A stretch of DNA of 64,000 nucleotides from Clostridia bacterium (lineage in GTDB: Bacteria > Bacillota > Clostridia > Peptostreptococcales > Anaerovoracaceae), in contig CAAEEA010000081.1 in the NCBI GenBank assembly GCA_900754795.1, forward strand, positions 1 to 64,000, written 5' to 3'. Shown here piece by piece: positions 35,455-44,753 of this stretch (positions are counted from its first letter, which is position 1; each line of letters opens with the position of its first letter). A program made the translations under genes and the position numbers. The notes below the pieces were generated by a model. The model made no database searches. It was given only the letters and a program-made list of their open reading frames with translations, and was not told the DNA's origin.

Positions 35455-37179
35455 CTAAGCGTACTTGCGGGCTTCTTCCTCTTCGAGGATTCTGTATGCA
35501 ACTTTTCCGACGAGAGTCTTAGGCAGGTTTTCCCTGTACTCTATCGAAGCAGGCAGAGCGTATTTTGCTACATGTTTTCTGAGATATTCCATGAGTATCG
35601 AAGTCGCTTCATCATGGGATACTTTTACATCAGGCCTGAGCACTACAAAGGCCACAACTTTCTGCATCTTGTAAGGATCCGGAACGCCGATTACACAGCT
35701 CATATGTACCAGCTCATGCGCGTCGAGAACATTTTCGATCTGAGACGGATATACGTTATATCCGCTGGTGATGATCATCCTCTTGATCCTCTGGCGGAAA
35801 TACACAAATCCTTCTTCATCCATCATACCCAGGTCTCCGGTGTGTACCCATGTAAGCCCGTCTCTGTGGCGGCGGAGAGTATTTGCGGTTTCCTCCGGGT
35901 TATTGATATATTCTATCATCACGGTTGGTCCGGCAATGCAGATTTCTCCTTCTTCTCCGTAAGGGACTTCTTCTTCCGTGCCCGGTCTTACGATCTTATA
36001 GAACGTATCAGGGAACGGCAGTCCGATACTTCCCTCTTTGGCTCTGTCCACAGGAGTCAGGCAGCTGGCGGTAACGCACTCTGTGGTTCCGTATCCCTCA
36101 CGCACCGGTATGCTGGCGTTATGATCTTTGAGGAATCTGTCAAATCTCTTTTTGAGTTCGATGGACAAAGAGTCGCCCCCGCTGAAAACGCCTTTGAGGC
36201 ACGAAAGATCCACACGGTCGAGGCTTTTAATGCGAAGAAGCGCTTCATAGAGTGTCGGTACGCCGGCGATAAAGTTAGGTCTGTGTTTCCTCAGGAGCTT
36301 CGCGTAGCTTTCCGGATTGAAACGCGGTATCAGCAGACATCTGCCCCCGTTGGCAAACATGGAATGTATGCACACTCCAAGGCCGAAACCGTGGAAGATA
36401 GGCATTACAGCCAGCATTTTATCCCCCGGTTTAAACATTGGATTGGTCGCTATTACCTGCTGAGCAAGAGCGTTAAAATTCATGTTTGAAAGCAGTATTC
36501 CTTTCTGAGTACCCGTAGTTCCCCCGCTGTAGAGGATCACCGCCGGGTCTTCAGACTTTCTGGCTACATGGAACGAGCCGTGATATTTCTTGCCGTCCAT
36601 GAGGAATTTTTCCCACCATATTATCTCAGCGTTTGCAGGCACTTTTTTAACCTTGCGTCCCTCAACCAGATAATAGCCCTTTCTCTTGATCGGGCTGAGG
36701 ACATCCTTGACGCTGGTGAGAATGAGATTCCTCAGGTGCACATTTTCTCTTATATTTTCAAATTTTCCGTAAAACTGGTCAAGAGTCAGGCATACAACAC
36801 TTGCTGACTGTTTAAGGCAGAACTCTATTTCCTTTTCGCTGGAAAGCGGATGCACCATGTTGGCTATCGCCCCTACTTTATTGACCGCGTAAAACATTAT
36901 CACGGCCTGAGGAGCGTTCGGCATACAGATAGTAACGCTCTCTCCCGGTTTAACGCCGATGGCGGCGAGAGCTCTGGCGCACTTGTCCACTTTGGAAATG
37001 AAATCCTTATACTTTACCTTGCCGCCCATAAAGTCATAGGCGATATTATCCGGATAGTTTTCGGAAACCTCCGCTACCCGGTCATACATAGACCCCTGAA
37101 AATAATCGAGATGAGCGGGAATTCCTCCCAGATGAGATATCCATGGTGTCTTTACATTTGCTGTCTTATTTTCCTTCAT
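35455..37179 (-). CDS. AMP-dependent acyl-CoA synthetase/ligase
   Basis: A 574-residue adenylate-forming enzyme. Visible motifs are the P-loop YSGGTTGTQKG near residue 215, YGTTECVT near 365, and HTGDLGMMDEEGFVYFRQRIKRM near 445, which ends in the hinge region. The C-terminal lysine lies in LPKTLVGKVAYR. It activates a carboxylic acid, probably a fatty acid, as acyl-AMP then acyl-CoA. It overlaps by 14 bases the acyltransferase-like gene upstream, which may use the acyl-CoA. The ATG is preceded by a weak ribosome site inside the upstream gene. Confidence 0.9.
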   Translation of the reverse strand: MKENKTANVKTPWISHLGGIPAHLDYFQGSMYDRVAEVSENYPDNIAYDFMGGKVKYKDFISKVDKCARALAAIGVKPGESVTICMPNAPQAVIMFYAVNKVGAIANMVHPLSSEKEIEFCLKQSASVVCLTLDQFYGKFENIRENVHLRNLILTSVKDVLSPIKRKGYYLVEGRKVKKVPANAEIIWWEKFLMDGKKYHGSFHVARKSEDPAVILYSGGTTGTQKGILLSNMNFNALAQQVIATNPMFKPGDKMLAVMPIFHGFGLGVCIHSMFANGGRCLLIPRFNPESYAKLLRKHRPNFIAGVPTLYEALLRIKSLDRVDLSCLKGVFSGGDSLSIELKKRFDRFLKDHNASIPVREGYGTTECVTASCLTPVDRAKEGSIGLPFPDTFYKIVRPGTEEEVPYGEEGEICIAGPTVMIEYINNPEETANTLRRHRDGLTWVHTGDLGMMDEEGFVYFRQRIKRMIITSGYNVYPSQIENVLDAHELVHMSCVIGVPDPYKMQKVVAFVVLRPDVKVSHDEATSILMEYLRKHVAKYALPASIEYRENLPKTLVGKVAYRILEEEEARKYA

Positions 37180-38047
37180 AATCTACTTCCTCTCCCGCGG
37201 CAAGCTCCAGAAGCTGCGGATTTTGCAGCAGATATTTAAGGAGCTTGACCGATTTTGAATAATAATATCCGTCGGCCAGTCTTTCATCAAGAGTAAGCCC
37301 TAAATCTAAAGTTTCTTTCATCGTCATATTGCCGTCTTCATCGTAAACCGGGCTCATTTTTTTCTCTCCCATCACTACAAAGATAGAATTGGTGCCCCAG
37401 TTTGACAGATGATGATATCCGGCTTTCAGACCTATAGAGCCGAGATTGCTTATCATTACAGAAGCATAATTCGGATCGGCTTTTACGAGGATATCCGGCA
37501 CTTTTCCGTAAGTGTCCAGACGGTGCAGTATCCATACAGCTATCCTGAGCATCCAGCGGGGCATTTTGGCGAAGAAGCTCATACCGGCCGTGGAATTGTC
37601 TATTTTATCGCTGCGGCATTCATTGATCTCCGCGTATACCCTTTCCTTCACCGCGTCAATGGTAGTCGTCCCGTCAAATTCAAGGAAAGCCAGCGCCTCG
37701 CTGCCATTGTCGGCGAACTTTTTCTTTACCACAAAGGCAAGAGATACATTTGGTCTCTTATATGTACGGTATCCCTTTATAAAGTAATTCATCTTGGGTC
37801 TCAGAGTGAGAGTTTTTACGATAGCAGCCAGAATAACATGGAAAAGCTTGTACTGATCCTCTTCTATGCCCTTGTTTTTCTCTTCCAGATATCTGTTTAT
37901 ATTCTCCAGATCTATTCTTTCACTTATGAAAGCCTCGCAGTCAGCCCTGTGAGGATAAAGATAAGGCACAAAGATATGCATAGGGTCAGACTCTTTTATC
38001 CATATCCCGTCTTTTCTGTCTCCGAATTTTTCCTTTTTTATTTTCAT
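37166..38047 (-). CDS. E2-like acyltransferase (2-oxoacid dehydrogenase catalytic fold)
   Basis: A 293-residue protein of the chloramphenicol-acetyltransferase/E2 fold without a lipoyl domain. The region VMISNLGSIGLKAGYHHLSNWGT and the terminal LTLDERLADGYYYSK correspond to the core and active-site strands; the usual HxxxDG motif appears altered to DERLADG, so the catalytic His may be missing. The start is ATG 38047 with GGAGG upstream. Overlap with the acyl-CoA ligase gene suggests a joint acyl-transfer pathway, possibly for a lipid or cell-surface compound. Confidence 0.75.
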   Translation of the reverse strand: MKIKKEKFGDRKDGIWIKESDPMHIFVPYLYPHRADCEAFISERIDLENINRYLEEKNKGIEEDQYKLFHVILAAIVKTLTLRPKMNYFIKGYRTYKRPNVSLAFVVKKKFADNGSEALAFLEFDGTTTIDAVKERVYAEINECRSDKIDNSTAGMSFFAKMPRWMLRIAVWILHRLDTYGKVPDILVKADPNYASVMISNLGSIGLKAGYHHLSNWGTNSIFVVMGEKKMSPVYDEDGNMTMKETLDLGLTLDERLADGYYYSKSVKLLKYLLQNPQLLELAAGEEVDYEGK

Positions 38048-38057
38048 ATTTTCCTCC

Positions 38058-38084
38058 AAAAAACAAGGTGTGGATAACCACACC
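38058..38084 (-). terminator. Terminator after potD, just before acyltransferase gene
   Basis: A 7-bp stem GGTGTGG/CCACACC with a 4-base loop, followed on the minus strand by TTGTTTTTT and then at once by the GGAGG of the acyltransferase gene. It may end the pot operon or act as an attenuator for the next unit. Confidence 0.7.
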
Positions 38085-38185
38085 CTGCAATTTTATCATA
38101 TTTTGACGTTTTTTCCCCTGCGGGAAACAAAAATTAACGGTTTCTTAACGCAATCGTAAGAAATCTTTAATATATATTTTACAAA

Positions 38186-39235
38186 CTACTCCGCTCTGTA
38201 AATTTTCCAGTAAGAGCTGTACATATCATCTACTTCCGCGCCGAGATTTCGCAGAGTCTCGCAGCTTGCCAGCTCCTCCTCTGTCGGATTGAGAACAGGT
38301 TCATCTACCAGATCAGCTATCTGCGTGTTAGGTATGGCGTAAGTCAGATATTCAAAATTCGCGGCGGCCACGTCACCGTCAAGCATGAAATTCATCCACG
38401 CTTCAGCTCCGTCCTTGTTTTGAGCGGTCTTTGGTATCGCCCAGCAGTCAGTCCAAACTTCGGTTCCCTCTTCAGGAATCACATATTCAAGATTTTCATT
38501 ATATTCCTTGGAATACAGGACTTCCCCGGAAGTGATCACAGCCAGCGCCGCGGAATCTCCGATCATCTTCTCTCTCGCGCTGTCATTGTCAAAACTGTAC
38601 ACAAGAGGTTTCTGCTCGATGAGCTTATCTGTGATCGCGCTTATCTCTTCTTCGCTGGTAGTGTTCATGGAATATCCCAGCAGCTTGGCTCCGATCATAA
38701 ATCCTTCTCTCATTGAGTTAGGCATTACGATCTGCCCTTCGTACTGAGGATCCCAAAGGTCTTCCCAGGAATCTATCTCGCTGTTTACCATTTCAGTGTT
38801 ATACATGATCCCGTAAGTTCCCCAGGTGTGCGGCAGAGAATGAACCATGCCCGGATCAAAACCTTCCATGAAAGGCTTGATATTATCGGCAACATTGGCG
38901 GCGTTAGGAACATTGTCATAATTGATCTCCGCAAGAAGATCTTCGCTTATCAGTCTTTCTATCATGTAGTCCGACGCGCAGATGACATCATACTGAGCAG
39001 TATTGTTCTTTATCACCGGATACATTTCCTCATTGGTGTCAAACAGGTCTACGACCACGTCATACCCCGTTTCTTCCTCAAACTGATACTCCAGCTGCGG
39101 ATCGAAATAATCGCCGAAACAGTATACATAAAGGGTGCCTTTTTCACCGGCGGCATCTCCGCCGTCCTGTCCGCATCCGGTCAGGAGCGCCAGCGACATG
39201 ATCATCGCCAGCAGCAGCGCTGTGATCTTTTTCAT
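38186..39235 (-). CDS. potD: Spermidine/putrescine-binding lipoprotein PotD
   Basis: A 349-residue extracellular binding protein. The lipobox is LLTGCG at about residues 18-23, so it is a membrane-anchored lipoprotein. The mature part is a type-2 periplasmic-binding fold with YVYCFGDYFDPQL and WDPQYEGQIVMPNSMREG, as in PotD. It delivers polyamines to PotBC. The ATG overlaps the potC stop by four bases. Last gene of the regulated pot operon. Confidence 0.93.
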   Translation of the reverse strand: MKKITALLLAMIMSLALLTGCGQDGGDAAGEKGTLYVYCFGDYFDPQLEYQFEEETGYDVVVDLFDTNEEMYPVIKNNTAQYDVICASDYMIERLISEDLLAEINYDNVPNAANVADNIKPFMEGFDPGMVHSLPHTWGTYGIMYNTEMVNSEIDSWEDLWDPQYEGQIVMPNSMREGFMIGAKLLGYSMNTTSEEEISAITDKLIEQKPLVYSFDNDSAREKMIGDSAALAVITSGEVLYSKEYNENLEYVIPEEGTEVWTDCWAIPKTAQNKDGAEAWMNFMLDGDVAAANFEYLTYAIPNTQIADLVDEPVLNPTEEELASCETLRNLGAEVDDMYSSYWKIYRAE

Positions 39236-40011
39236 CTTTTCTTTTCCTCTCTCCTGCTACTAATGATATTAACGACTATAAGTATTATCAGCACGGCCAC
39301 AAATATGACCGTTGACAACGCGTAAAGGGTCGGTCTGATCCCCACTCTCACCTGAGAGTATATCAGTGTGGAAAGCGTATTTATTCCGACTCCTCTTGTA
39401 AAGTGAGTAATCACGAAATCATCTACTGACATCGTAAAAGCCAGCAGAAAGCCGGAGATAACCCCGGGCATTATATCAGGCAGCACCACCTTAAAAAACG
39501 CGTAGGCAGGACTTGCCCCCAGGTCAAGAGCCGCCTCATAGTGTATGTCTTCGAGCTGTCTGAACTTCGGCATAACGGACAGAATAACATACGGTATGCA
39601 AAAGGTAATGTGCGCGAACAGCACGGTTCCGTAATTGAGTGAGATCCCGAACAGCAGGAACGACAACATGAGCGATATGCCTGTCACTATATCGGCGTTC
39701 AGCAGCGGAATATTGTTAAGCCCCATGAACACCGATCTGCTTCTTTCCCTCATCGCGTTAAGACCTATGCAGGCCATAACGCCGATCACGGTGGAAACAG
39801 CAGCCGCCCAGAACGCTATGGACATGGTGTTTACAAGGGCGTCGATTATCATCTCGCTGTGGAACATTTCTTTATACCAGTCCAGCGAAAACCCTGTCCA
39901 GGCGTTCATGGACTTTCCGCTGTTAAAAGAAAGAACCATCAGCGTCCCTATCGGCAGATAGAGAAACAGTACGATCAGGGCAAGATAAATAAATTTTAAA
40001 GCTCTTTTCAT
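39232..40011 (-). CDS. potC: Spermidine/putrescine ABC permease PotC
   Basis: A 259-residue inner-membrane permease with six membrane segments and the EAA loop (YEAALDLGASPAYAFFKVVLP) that contacts the ATPase. It pairs with PotB to form the polyamine channel. The ATG follows GGGAGGG and overlaps the potB stop. Confidence 0.94.
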   Translation of the reverse strand: MKRALKFIYLALIVLFLYLPIGTLMVLSFNSGKSMNAWTGFSLDWYKEMFHSEMIIDALVNTMSIAFWAAAVSTVIGVMACIGLNAMRERSRSVFMGLNNIPLLNADIVTGISLMLSFLLFGISLNYGTVLFAHITFCIPYVILSVMPKFRQLEDIHYEAALDLGASPAYAFFKVVLPDIMPGVISGFLLAFTMSVDDFVITHFTRGVGINTLSTLIYSQVRVGIRPTLYALSTVIFVAVLIILIVVNIISSRREEKKR

Positions 40012-40820
40012 ATCACGCTGCCCTCCCCGTTCCGGTCAAACTTTTCGATAAACGCCATGCTTATGACTATAAACACCATCATTACCAGAGAAAGCCCCGC
40101 GCCCAGATTCCAGTTGGAGCTGGTGGTGAATTCCTGTTCGATTATATTTCCTATCAGGTTCACTTTGCCGCCGCCGAGCATGGTGGATACGGCGAAAGTT
40201 GTAAGGGACGGCACAAATACCATTGTCACGCCGCTTACTATGCCGGGTATGCTGAGGGGCATAAGGATCTTTACAAGAACCTGTCTGAATCCCGCGCCCA
40301 GATCATAAGCCGCTTCTATTATATGTTTGTCAATTCTCGTAAGGGCATTGTAAATGGGCAGTATCATAAACGGCAGATAGTCGTACACCATACCGAGGAC
40401 TACCGCCGCCGGCGTGTTGATTATTTCAAGGGCGGGTATGCCGAAGAAACCGAGCGCCTGATTGATCACGCCGTTTCTTTCGAGGAGCACCTGCCACGCC
40501 ATGGTTCTGAGCAGGAAGTTCATCCACATCGGCAAAACGAAGATGAATATCATGAATCCTTTTCTGCCCAGCCTGCTGTCTCTGAGTATCAGTCCAAGAG
40601 GAAAAGCAATGACAAAGCATATGACTGTGCTTATCACCGCCAGAGCAAGAGCAAGGAAAAGAGCTTCTCTGTGCTCCGGAGTAGCAATAGCCAGTATATT
40701 GTCAAGTGTGAAAGCCCCGCTTCTGTCTGTAAGCCCGTAAAAAGCTATTACACCCAGCGGCACTACAGTGCCGCAGAGAAGAAAGATCGCGAACGGCCCG
40801 CTGAAAATTTTTCTAATCAT
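40008..40820 (-). CDS. potB: Spermidine/putrescine ABC permease PotB
   Basis: A 270-residue permease with six membrane segments and the EAA loop (IEAAYDLGAGFRQVLVKILMP). The frame is open to 40841, but that ATG lies within the GAGGAGG ribosome site; the ATG at 40820 overlaps the end of potA and gives MIRKIFSGPF, a normal PotB N-terminus. Confidence 0.92.
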   Translation of the reverse strand: MIRKIFSGPFAIFLLCGTVVPLGVIAFYGLTDRSGAFTLDNILAIATPEHREALFLALALAVISTVICFVIAFPLGLILRDSRLGRKGFMIFIFVLPMWMNFLLRTMAWQVLLERNGVINQALGFFGIPALEIINTPAAVVLGMVYDYLPFMILPIYNALTRIDKHIIEAAYDLGAGFRQVLVKILMPLSIPGIVSGVTMVFVPSLTTFAVSTMLGGGKVNLIGNIIEQEFTTSSNWNLGAGLSLVMMVFIVISMAFIEKFDRNGEGSVI

Positions 40821-41880
40821 CCAGAGCCATCGCCTCCTCATCTTCAGACTGAGGTTTATTCATTATCTGTATGTTTTCCGGAAGCACCCGCATGGAAACT
40901 TTCTTTCCGACAGGATAGCTTACCGTATTCTGGGCGAGCCATTCAAAACCGCCCGCTTCTATGCACATCTCATAGTGGACTCCGATGAAAACGTTGGAAG
41001 TCACCACTCCGTCAATAGTCCCCCTGCCCGGTTCGTCTATGATTATATCTTCCGGACGGATTACCGCGTCTACGGGAGTCTGTCTGCCAAACCCCTCGTC
41101 AACACACGGGAATACACAGCCGCAGATCCTCACGACTCTGTCCTGAAGCATCATCGCGTCTATGATATTGCTGTCTCCTATAAAGTCGGCAACAAAAGCG
41201 TTTTCAGGTTCGTTGTATATCTCTTCCGGCGTACCCATCTGCTGGATATAGCCCCGGTTCATCACGACGACTTTGTCAGACATGGTCAGGGCCTCTTCCT
41301 GATCGTGGGTAACATAAAGAAAAGTTATTCCCAGCTCGTTCTTGAGCCTTATGAGCTCATACTGCATCTCCTGTCTGAGTTTAAGATCCAGAGCTCCGAG
41401 AGGCTCGTCAAGGAGCAGCACTCTTGGCTCATTTACTATGGCTCTCGCGATGGCTATTCGCTGCTGCTGTCCTCCGGAAAGGGAATCTACCCGTCTCTTT
41501 TCATATCCGCTCAGATTTACAAGTTTGAGAGCGTATTTTATCTTGTCGTTTATGTATTCTTTGCTCTTGCCGCTTATTTTCAGGCCGAAAGCGATATTCT
41601 CGGCTATGTTCATGTTCGGAAAAAGGGCGTATTTCTGAAAGACCGTGTTTATCTGCCTTTTGTTTGGCGCCAGATCGGTTATATCCTCTCCCTGAAACAT
41701 TACTCTGCCGGTGTCAGGTTTTTCAAAACCGCCCAGTATTCGCAAAGTGGTGGTCTTGCCGCAGCCTGAAGGTCCCAGAAGAGTTATGAACTCGTTTTCT
41801 TCAATCTTAAGATCGAATTCATCCAGCACCAGTTCTCCGTCAAAAGATTTTGATATGTCAATAAGTTCTATCAAAGCCAT
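40813..41880 (-). CDS. potA: Spermidine/putrescine ABC ATPase PotA
   Basis: A 355-residue ATPase with Walker A GPSGCGKTTT, signature LSGGQQQR and Walker B VLLLDEPLGALD, and a C-terminal TOBE domain (about 260-350). It energises polyamine import. It starts seven bases after the regulator gene, so regulator and transporter share a transcript. Confidence 0.95.
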   Translation of the reverse strand: MALIELIDISKSFDGELVLDEFDLKIEENEFITLLGPSGCGKTTTLRILGGFEKPDTGRVMFQGEDITDLAPNKRQINTVFQKYALFPNMNIAENIAFGLKISGKSKEYINDKIKYALKLVNLSGYEKRRVDSLSGGQQQRIAIARAIVNEPRVLLLDEPLGALDLKLRQEMQYELIRLKNELGITFLYVTHDQEEALTMSDKVVVMNRGYIQQMGTPEEIYNEPENAFVADFIGDSNIIDAMMLQDRVVRICGCVFPCVDEGFGRQTPVDAVIRPEDIIIDEPGRGTIDGVVTSNVFIGVHYEMCIEAGGFEWLAQNTVSYPVGKKVSMRVLPENIQIMNKPQSEDEEAMALDD

Positions 41881-41887
41881 ATACAGT

Positions 41888-42424
41888 TTAGAAACTCGGC
41901 GGTGTGCTAACCCACAGAATTTCCGCTCCTTTCTTCGATGTTATATAATGATTCTTGTCGGGAGTATAATAAAATGATTCTCCGGCCTTTGCCCTGTGCT
42001 TTTCCTTGCCTATCGCGATGATTATTTCGCCTCGCAGCACATATCCGAATTCTTCTCCCTCGTGAGGATTATCTGGATATGTGGAGCCTCCGGGACTGAG
42101 AGTCAGCCTTATGGGCTCCATCATGTTTTTCTGAGCGTTGGGAATTATCCACTCTGTCTTGTTGCCCAGGTCTTCGTCTATCTTTTCAAAGTAGTCTTCA
42201 TCTTTGAACACCACCTGCGCCGGTTCCTCTTCTCCCGAGAAAAACTCACTGATAGTCATGCCCAGACACTGCAGTATATCTTCGAGGGTGGAAATCGACG
42301 GAGATGTCAGATCGTTTTCCAGCTGAGATATGAAACCTTTTGAAAGTTCGCTCCTGTCCGCCAGTTCCTCTTGTGTAAGTCCGTTTAATACCCTCAGTTC
42401 TTTTATTTTAGAGCCTATTTCCAT
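41888..42424 (-). CDS. XRE-cupin regulator of polyamine uptake (PuuR-like)
   Basis: A 178-residue protein with an N-terminal XRE helix-turn-helix (IKELRVLNGLTQEELADRSELSKGFISQLEN) and a C-terminal cupin (HEGEEFGYVLRGEIIIAIG). This architecture, directly upstream of potABCD, is typical of polyamine-responsive repressors in Clostridia. It probably senses intracellular polyamines and represses the operon through the palindrome at 42466-42482. Confidence 0.9.
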   Translation of the reverse strand: MEIGSKIKELRVLNGLTQEELADRSELSKGFISQLENDLTSPSISTLEDILQCLGMTISEFFSGEEEPAQVVFKDEDYFEKIDEDLGNKTEWIIPNAQKNMMEPIRLTLSPGGSTYPDNPHEGEEFGYVLRGEIIIAIGKEKHRAKAGESFYYTPDKNHYITSKKGAEILWVSTPPSF

Positions 42425-42465
42425 TGTCTCTTCCCGTTTCCGCGTTTCGTTATAATAAACACTGA

Positions 42466-42482
42466 GTTTAGAAATACTAAAC
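42466..42482 (-). promoter_or_regulatory. Palindromic operator of the pot operon
   Basis: GTTTAGAAATACTAAAC is a perfect 6-bp inverted repeat with a 5-base centre. It lies just upstream of a minus-strand -10-like TATTAT (42452-42457) and would cover the -35 region, a place suited to repression by the XRE-cupin protein. Confidence 0.65.
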
Positions 42483-42566
42483 CTCCGCGCATATTATTAT
42501 ATACGAAACCCGCGTTATGTCAAGGGGATAGCTTCAGGAAATTTAGCAAAATCATCACGCTCCCTG

Positions 42567-42595
42567 ATGACTTTTCTTTCACGCGATGATATAAT
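42567..42595 (+). promoter_or_regulatory. Promoter directly abutting the AEC transporter ATG
   Basis: ATGACT (42567-42572), 17-base spacer and consensus TATAAT (42590-42595). The predicted transcription start is at or next to the ATG at 42602, leaving no room for a leader. Confidence 0.55.
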
Positions 42596-42601
42596 ACCGT
42601 T

Positions 42602-43552
42602 ATGGCTACGATTTTATACAAGATAACATCAATTTTTCTCATCATGGGCGTGGGGTTCTTCCTGAACAGGAGCAGGATCATCCCTTCTGAGGCAGAAAAA
42701 TACTTTGTCAACCTCCTCCTTTTCATCACAACCCCGTGCATGATTCTCTCCTCCGTAACGGCAAACGAATTCAGCAGCGAGATGATGACCGCTACTGTCC
42801 AAGCGCTGCTCTGCGGGGTGGGATTTTTCGCCGTGCTCTTCATCCTCGGATATCTGCTGCTTAAAAAGATAATGAAAGTTCGTCCCGAGGAAGATACCGG
42901 AGTCTATATAATGGCTTTCTCCACAGTGAACAACGGGTTTATGGGCTTTCCGATCACCAACGCGATCTTTGGAGGCAGTATTCTCTATCTGATGATAATA
43001 CACAACATCTGTCTTACGGTGTACATGTACTCCGCTGGGCCTTTTATACTGAACATGAACTCAGATCACGGTTCTTTCAGCTTCCGCCGGCTGCTCAGTA
43101 CATTCCGCAACCCGTCGACGATTATCTCTCTTATTGCGGTGGCGATGCTATTTATGGGTCTTAAACTTCCGGGGCTTATAAACGAATCCGTTACTCTTAT
43201 AGGCGATATGACCGTGCCTCTTTCCATGATGGTAGTAGGAATGCAGCTGGGGGAAAGCAACATCGGCAGCATAATCAAAAACCGCAGCCTGGTGATAATG
43301 TCGCTGATAAAGATGTTCATTATCCCGGTTCTGATATTCCTTCTTGTAAACTGGCTTCCCATCGATGATTCGGTCAAGCTCACCATCGTGTTCGCTTCGG
43401 CCTTTCCGGCCGCGGTGGTAACTTCCGCCCTTGCTTTTATGGAAAGCAAAAACTCTACCCTCGCAGCCGAAGCCATTGCCTTTACCACCCTGATTTCAGT
43501 TATCTGTATCCCGGTATGCGCCGTGCTGCTTACAGAATTTTACGGTATATAG
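42602..43552 (+). CDS. AEC family transporter (auxin efflux carrier / malate permease-like)
   Basis: A 316-residue membrane protein with about ten hydrophobic segments in two inverted halves and the N-terminal IFLIMGVGFFLNRSRII pattern of the AEC family. Known bacterial members carry malate or other organic acids. There is no purine-rich ribosome site before the ATG, and a consensus -10 ends six bases upstream, so the message may be leaderless. It is divergent from the polyamine operon. Substrate unknown. Confidence 0.87.
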   Translation: MATILYKITSIFLIMGVGFFLNRSRIIPSEAEKYFVNLLLFITTPCMILSSVTANEFSSEMMTATVQALLCGVGFFAVLFILGYLLLKKIMKVRPEEDTGVYIMAFSTVNNGFMGFPITNAIFGGSILYLMIIHNICLTVYMYSAGPFILNMNSDHGSFSFRRLLSTFRNPSTIISLIAVAMLFMGLKLPGLINESVTLIGDMTVPLSMMVVGMQLGESNIGSIIKNRSLVIMSLIKMFIIPVLIFLLVNWLPIDDSVKLTIVFASAFPAAVVTSALAFMESKNSTLAAEAIAFTTLISVICIPVCAVLLTEFYGI

Positions 43553-43586
43553 AAACTTTCCGTCCGACAAACCCCGGCATAAAAAA

Positions 43587-43630
43587 GACGCCTTAAAAGC
43601 CGTTTTACGGCTTCTAAGACGTCATTTTTT
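43587..43630. terminator. Terminator between convergent AEC and cohesin genes
   Basis: A long imperfect stem: GACG(C)CTTAAAAGCCG pairs with CGGCTTCTAAGACGTC around a TTTTA loop, followed by ATTTTTTT on the + strand and AAAAAA on the other side. It should act in both directions. Confidence 0.8.
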
Positions 43631-44742
43631 TAATACAGGTCGCTTCCCGGTTCGTTTTCTTTTTTTCGTTTATTGTAAATGGTATATCCGCCAAGTCCGG
43701 CAAATGCCAGCGCGAAGGCCAAAGCCGCGGCTCCGAGAATAATTGTCATGGAACTGTTTTCTCCTTTTTCCGCTTCAAGGGCCAGTCTCTCATATTCCAG
43801 CGCTTCTTCCACAGAGATCGTTCTGGATGAGGTTATCTTTTCTGTTTCTTCATCATAGAAAAACCATTTTTCTTCGTCTGTCTCGGGATCACTCAGCAAA
43901 ATCAGTTTATATTCGCTCTCGTCGCTGACGGCGATCTGTATGTTCCAGTCATATTCGCCGTAAGCGGAATCTTTGGCTTCAAATCCCTCCGGAAGTTTTT
44001 TATCCTTTAGATCATCGACTATCACATAAGTCCTGTCTCCGACTTCGACTTCAATGTTATCCGGTTTTTCTGACGGATCAGGTTCTTCCTCCTCTTCTGT
44101 CTTTTCTTCATCGTCAGCTTCCGGCGGTTCGACTACCGTGGAAGTTGCCTCGTCAAAGTCTCCCCGTCCGTTAGTTCCCGAAGGCGAACTCTGGACAGCG
44201 CCGGAGCTGCCTGAAGATCCTCCCGACGATGAACTGCTTCCGGAGCTGCCGCTGTGCGAGCCGGAGGATGAACTTCCGGATGAAGATGAGCTTCCACTGG
44301 AAGATGAACTTCCGGATGACTTTTCTTTAATTGTAATAGAAACACTTGCCCCATTGTCAAAAGGCGTCTTATCAATCGTGCCACCTGTTACGTTACTCAT
44401 AGAAATACTTGCATCTCCTGCCGCAACCGCTTTGAATTTAAAAGTAGTTGACATAGATGTAGATCCCGCCGAATCTAAAATGAGGGTTCCATTGCCCGGA
44501 TTATATGTTCCGTTCGTAGGACCATCACCTATTAACTGCAACTTTGAAGAAAAACTAAATGTCCCCTGAACAGCCCCAAAGGTACCGTTCTTATAAGTTA
44601 GCGTAACTGATATTGTATCTCCTACTGTACATGTTCTTTTATTGGCAGACATTGTTGCGGTAACAGCAGAGCCATATCCTGTTGCCATTGATCCTAAAAT
44701 AAATGTAATGGCAATAACTAAAACAACTAATCTTTTTCTCAT
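43630..44742 (-). CDS. Membrane-anchored cohesin-like surface protein
   Basis: A 370-residue secreted protein. A signal peptide (about 1-26) precedes a roughly 120-residue beta domain (VGDTISVTLTYKNGTFGAVQ ... AAGDASISMSNVTGG) with the cohesin pattern. A Ser/Gly linker, an acidic stretch and a second small domain follow, then a membrane helix near residue 340 and a short basic tail. The start is the second ATG (44742), which has AAAGGA seven bases upstream; the first lies directly on that site. It follows, five bases apart, a lysozyme gene ending in a dockerin. The cohesin could hold the lysozyme at the membrane. The N-terminal half is AT-richer than the rest. Confidence 0.75.
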   Translation of the reverse strand: MRKRLVVLVIAITFILGSMATGYGSAVTATMSANKRTCTVGDTISVTLTYKNGTFGAVQGTFSFSSKLQLIGDGPTNGTYNPGNGTLILDSAGSTSMSTTFKFKAVAAGDASISMSNVTGGTIDKTPFDNGASVSITIKEKSSGSSSSSGSSSSSGSSSSGSHSGSSGSSSSSGGSSGSSGAVQSSPSGTNGRGDFDEATSTVVEPPEADDEEKTEEEEEPDPSEKPDNIEVEVGDRTYVIVDDLKDKKLPEGFEAKDSAYGEYDWNIQIAVSDESEYKLILLSDPETDEEKWFFYDEETEKITSSRTISVEEALEYERLALEAEKGENSSMTIILGAAALAFALAFAGLGGYTIYNKRKKENEPGSDLY

Positions 44743-44753
44743 TTTCATTTCCT

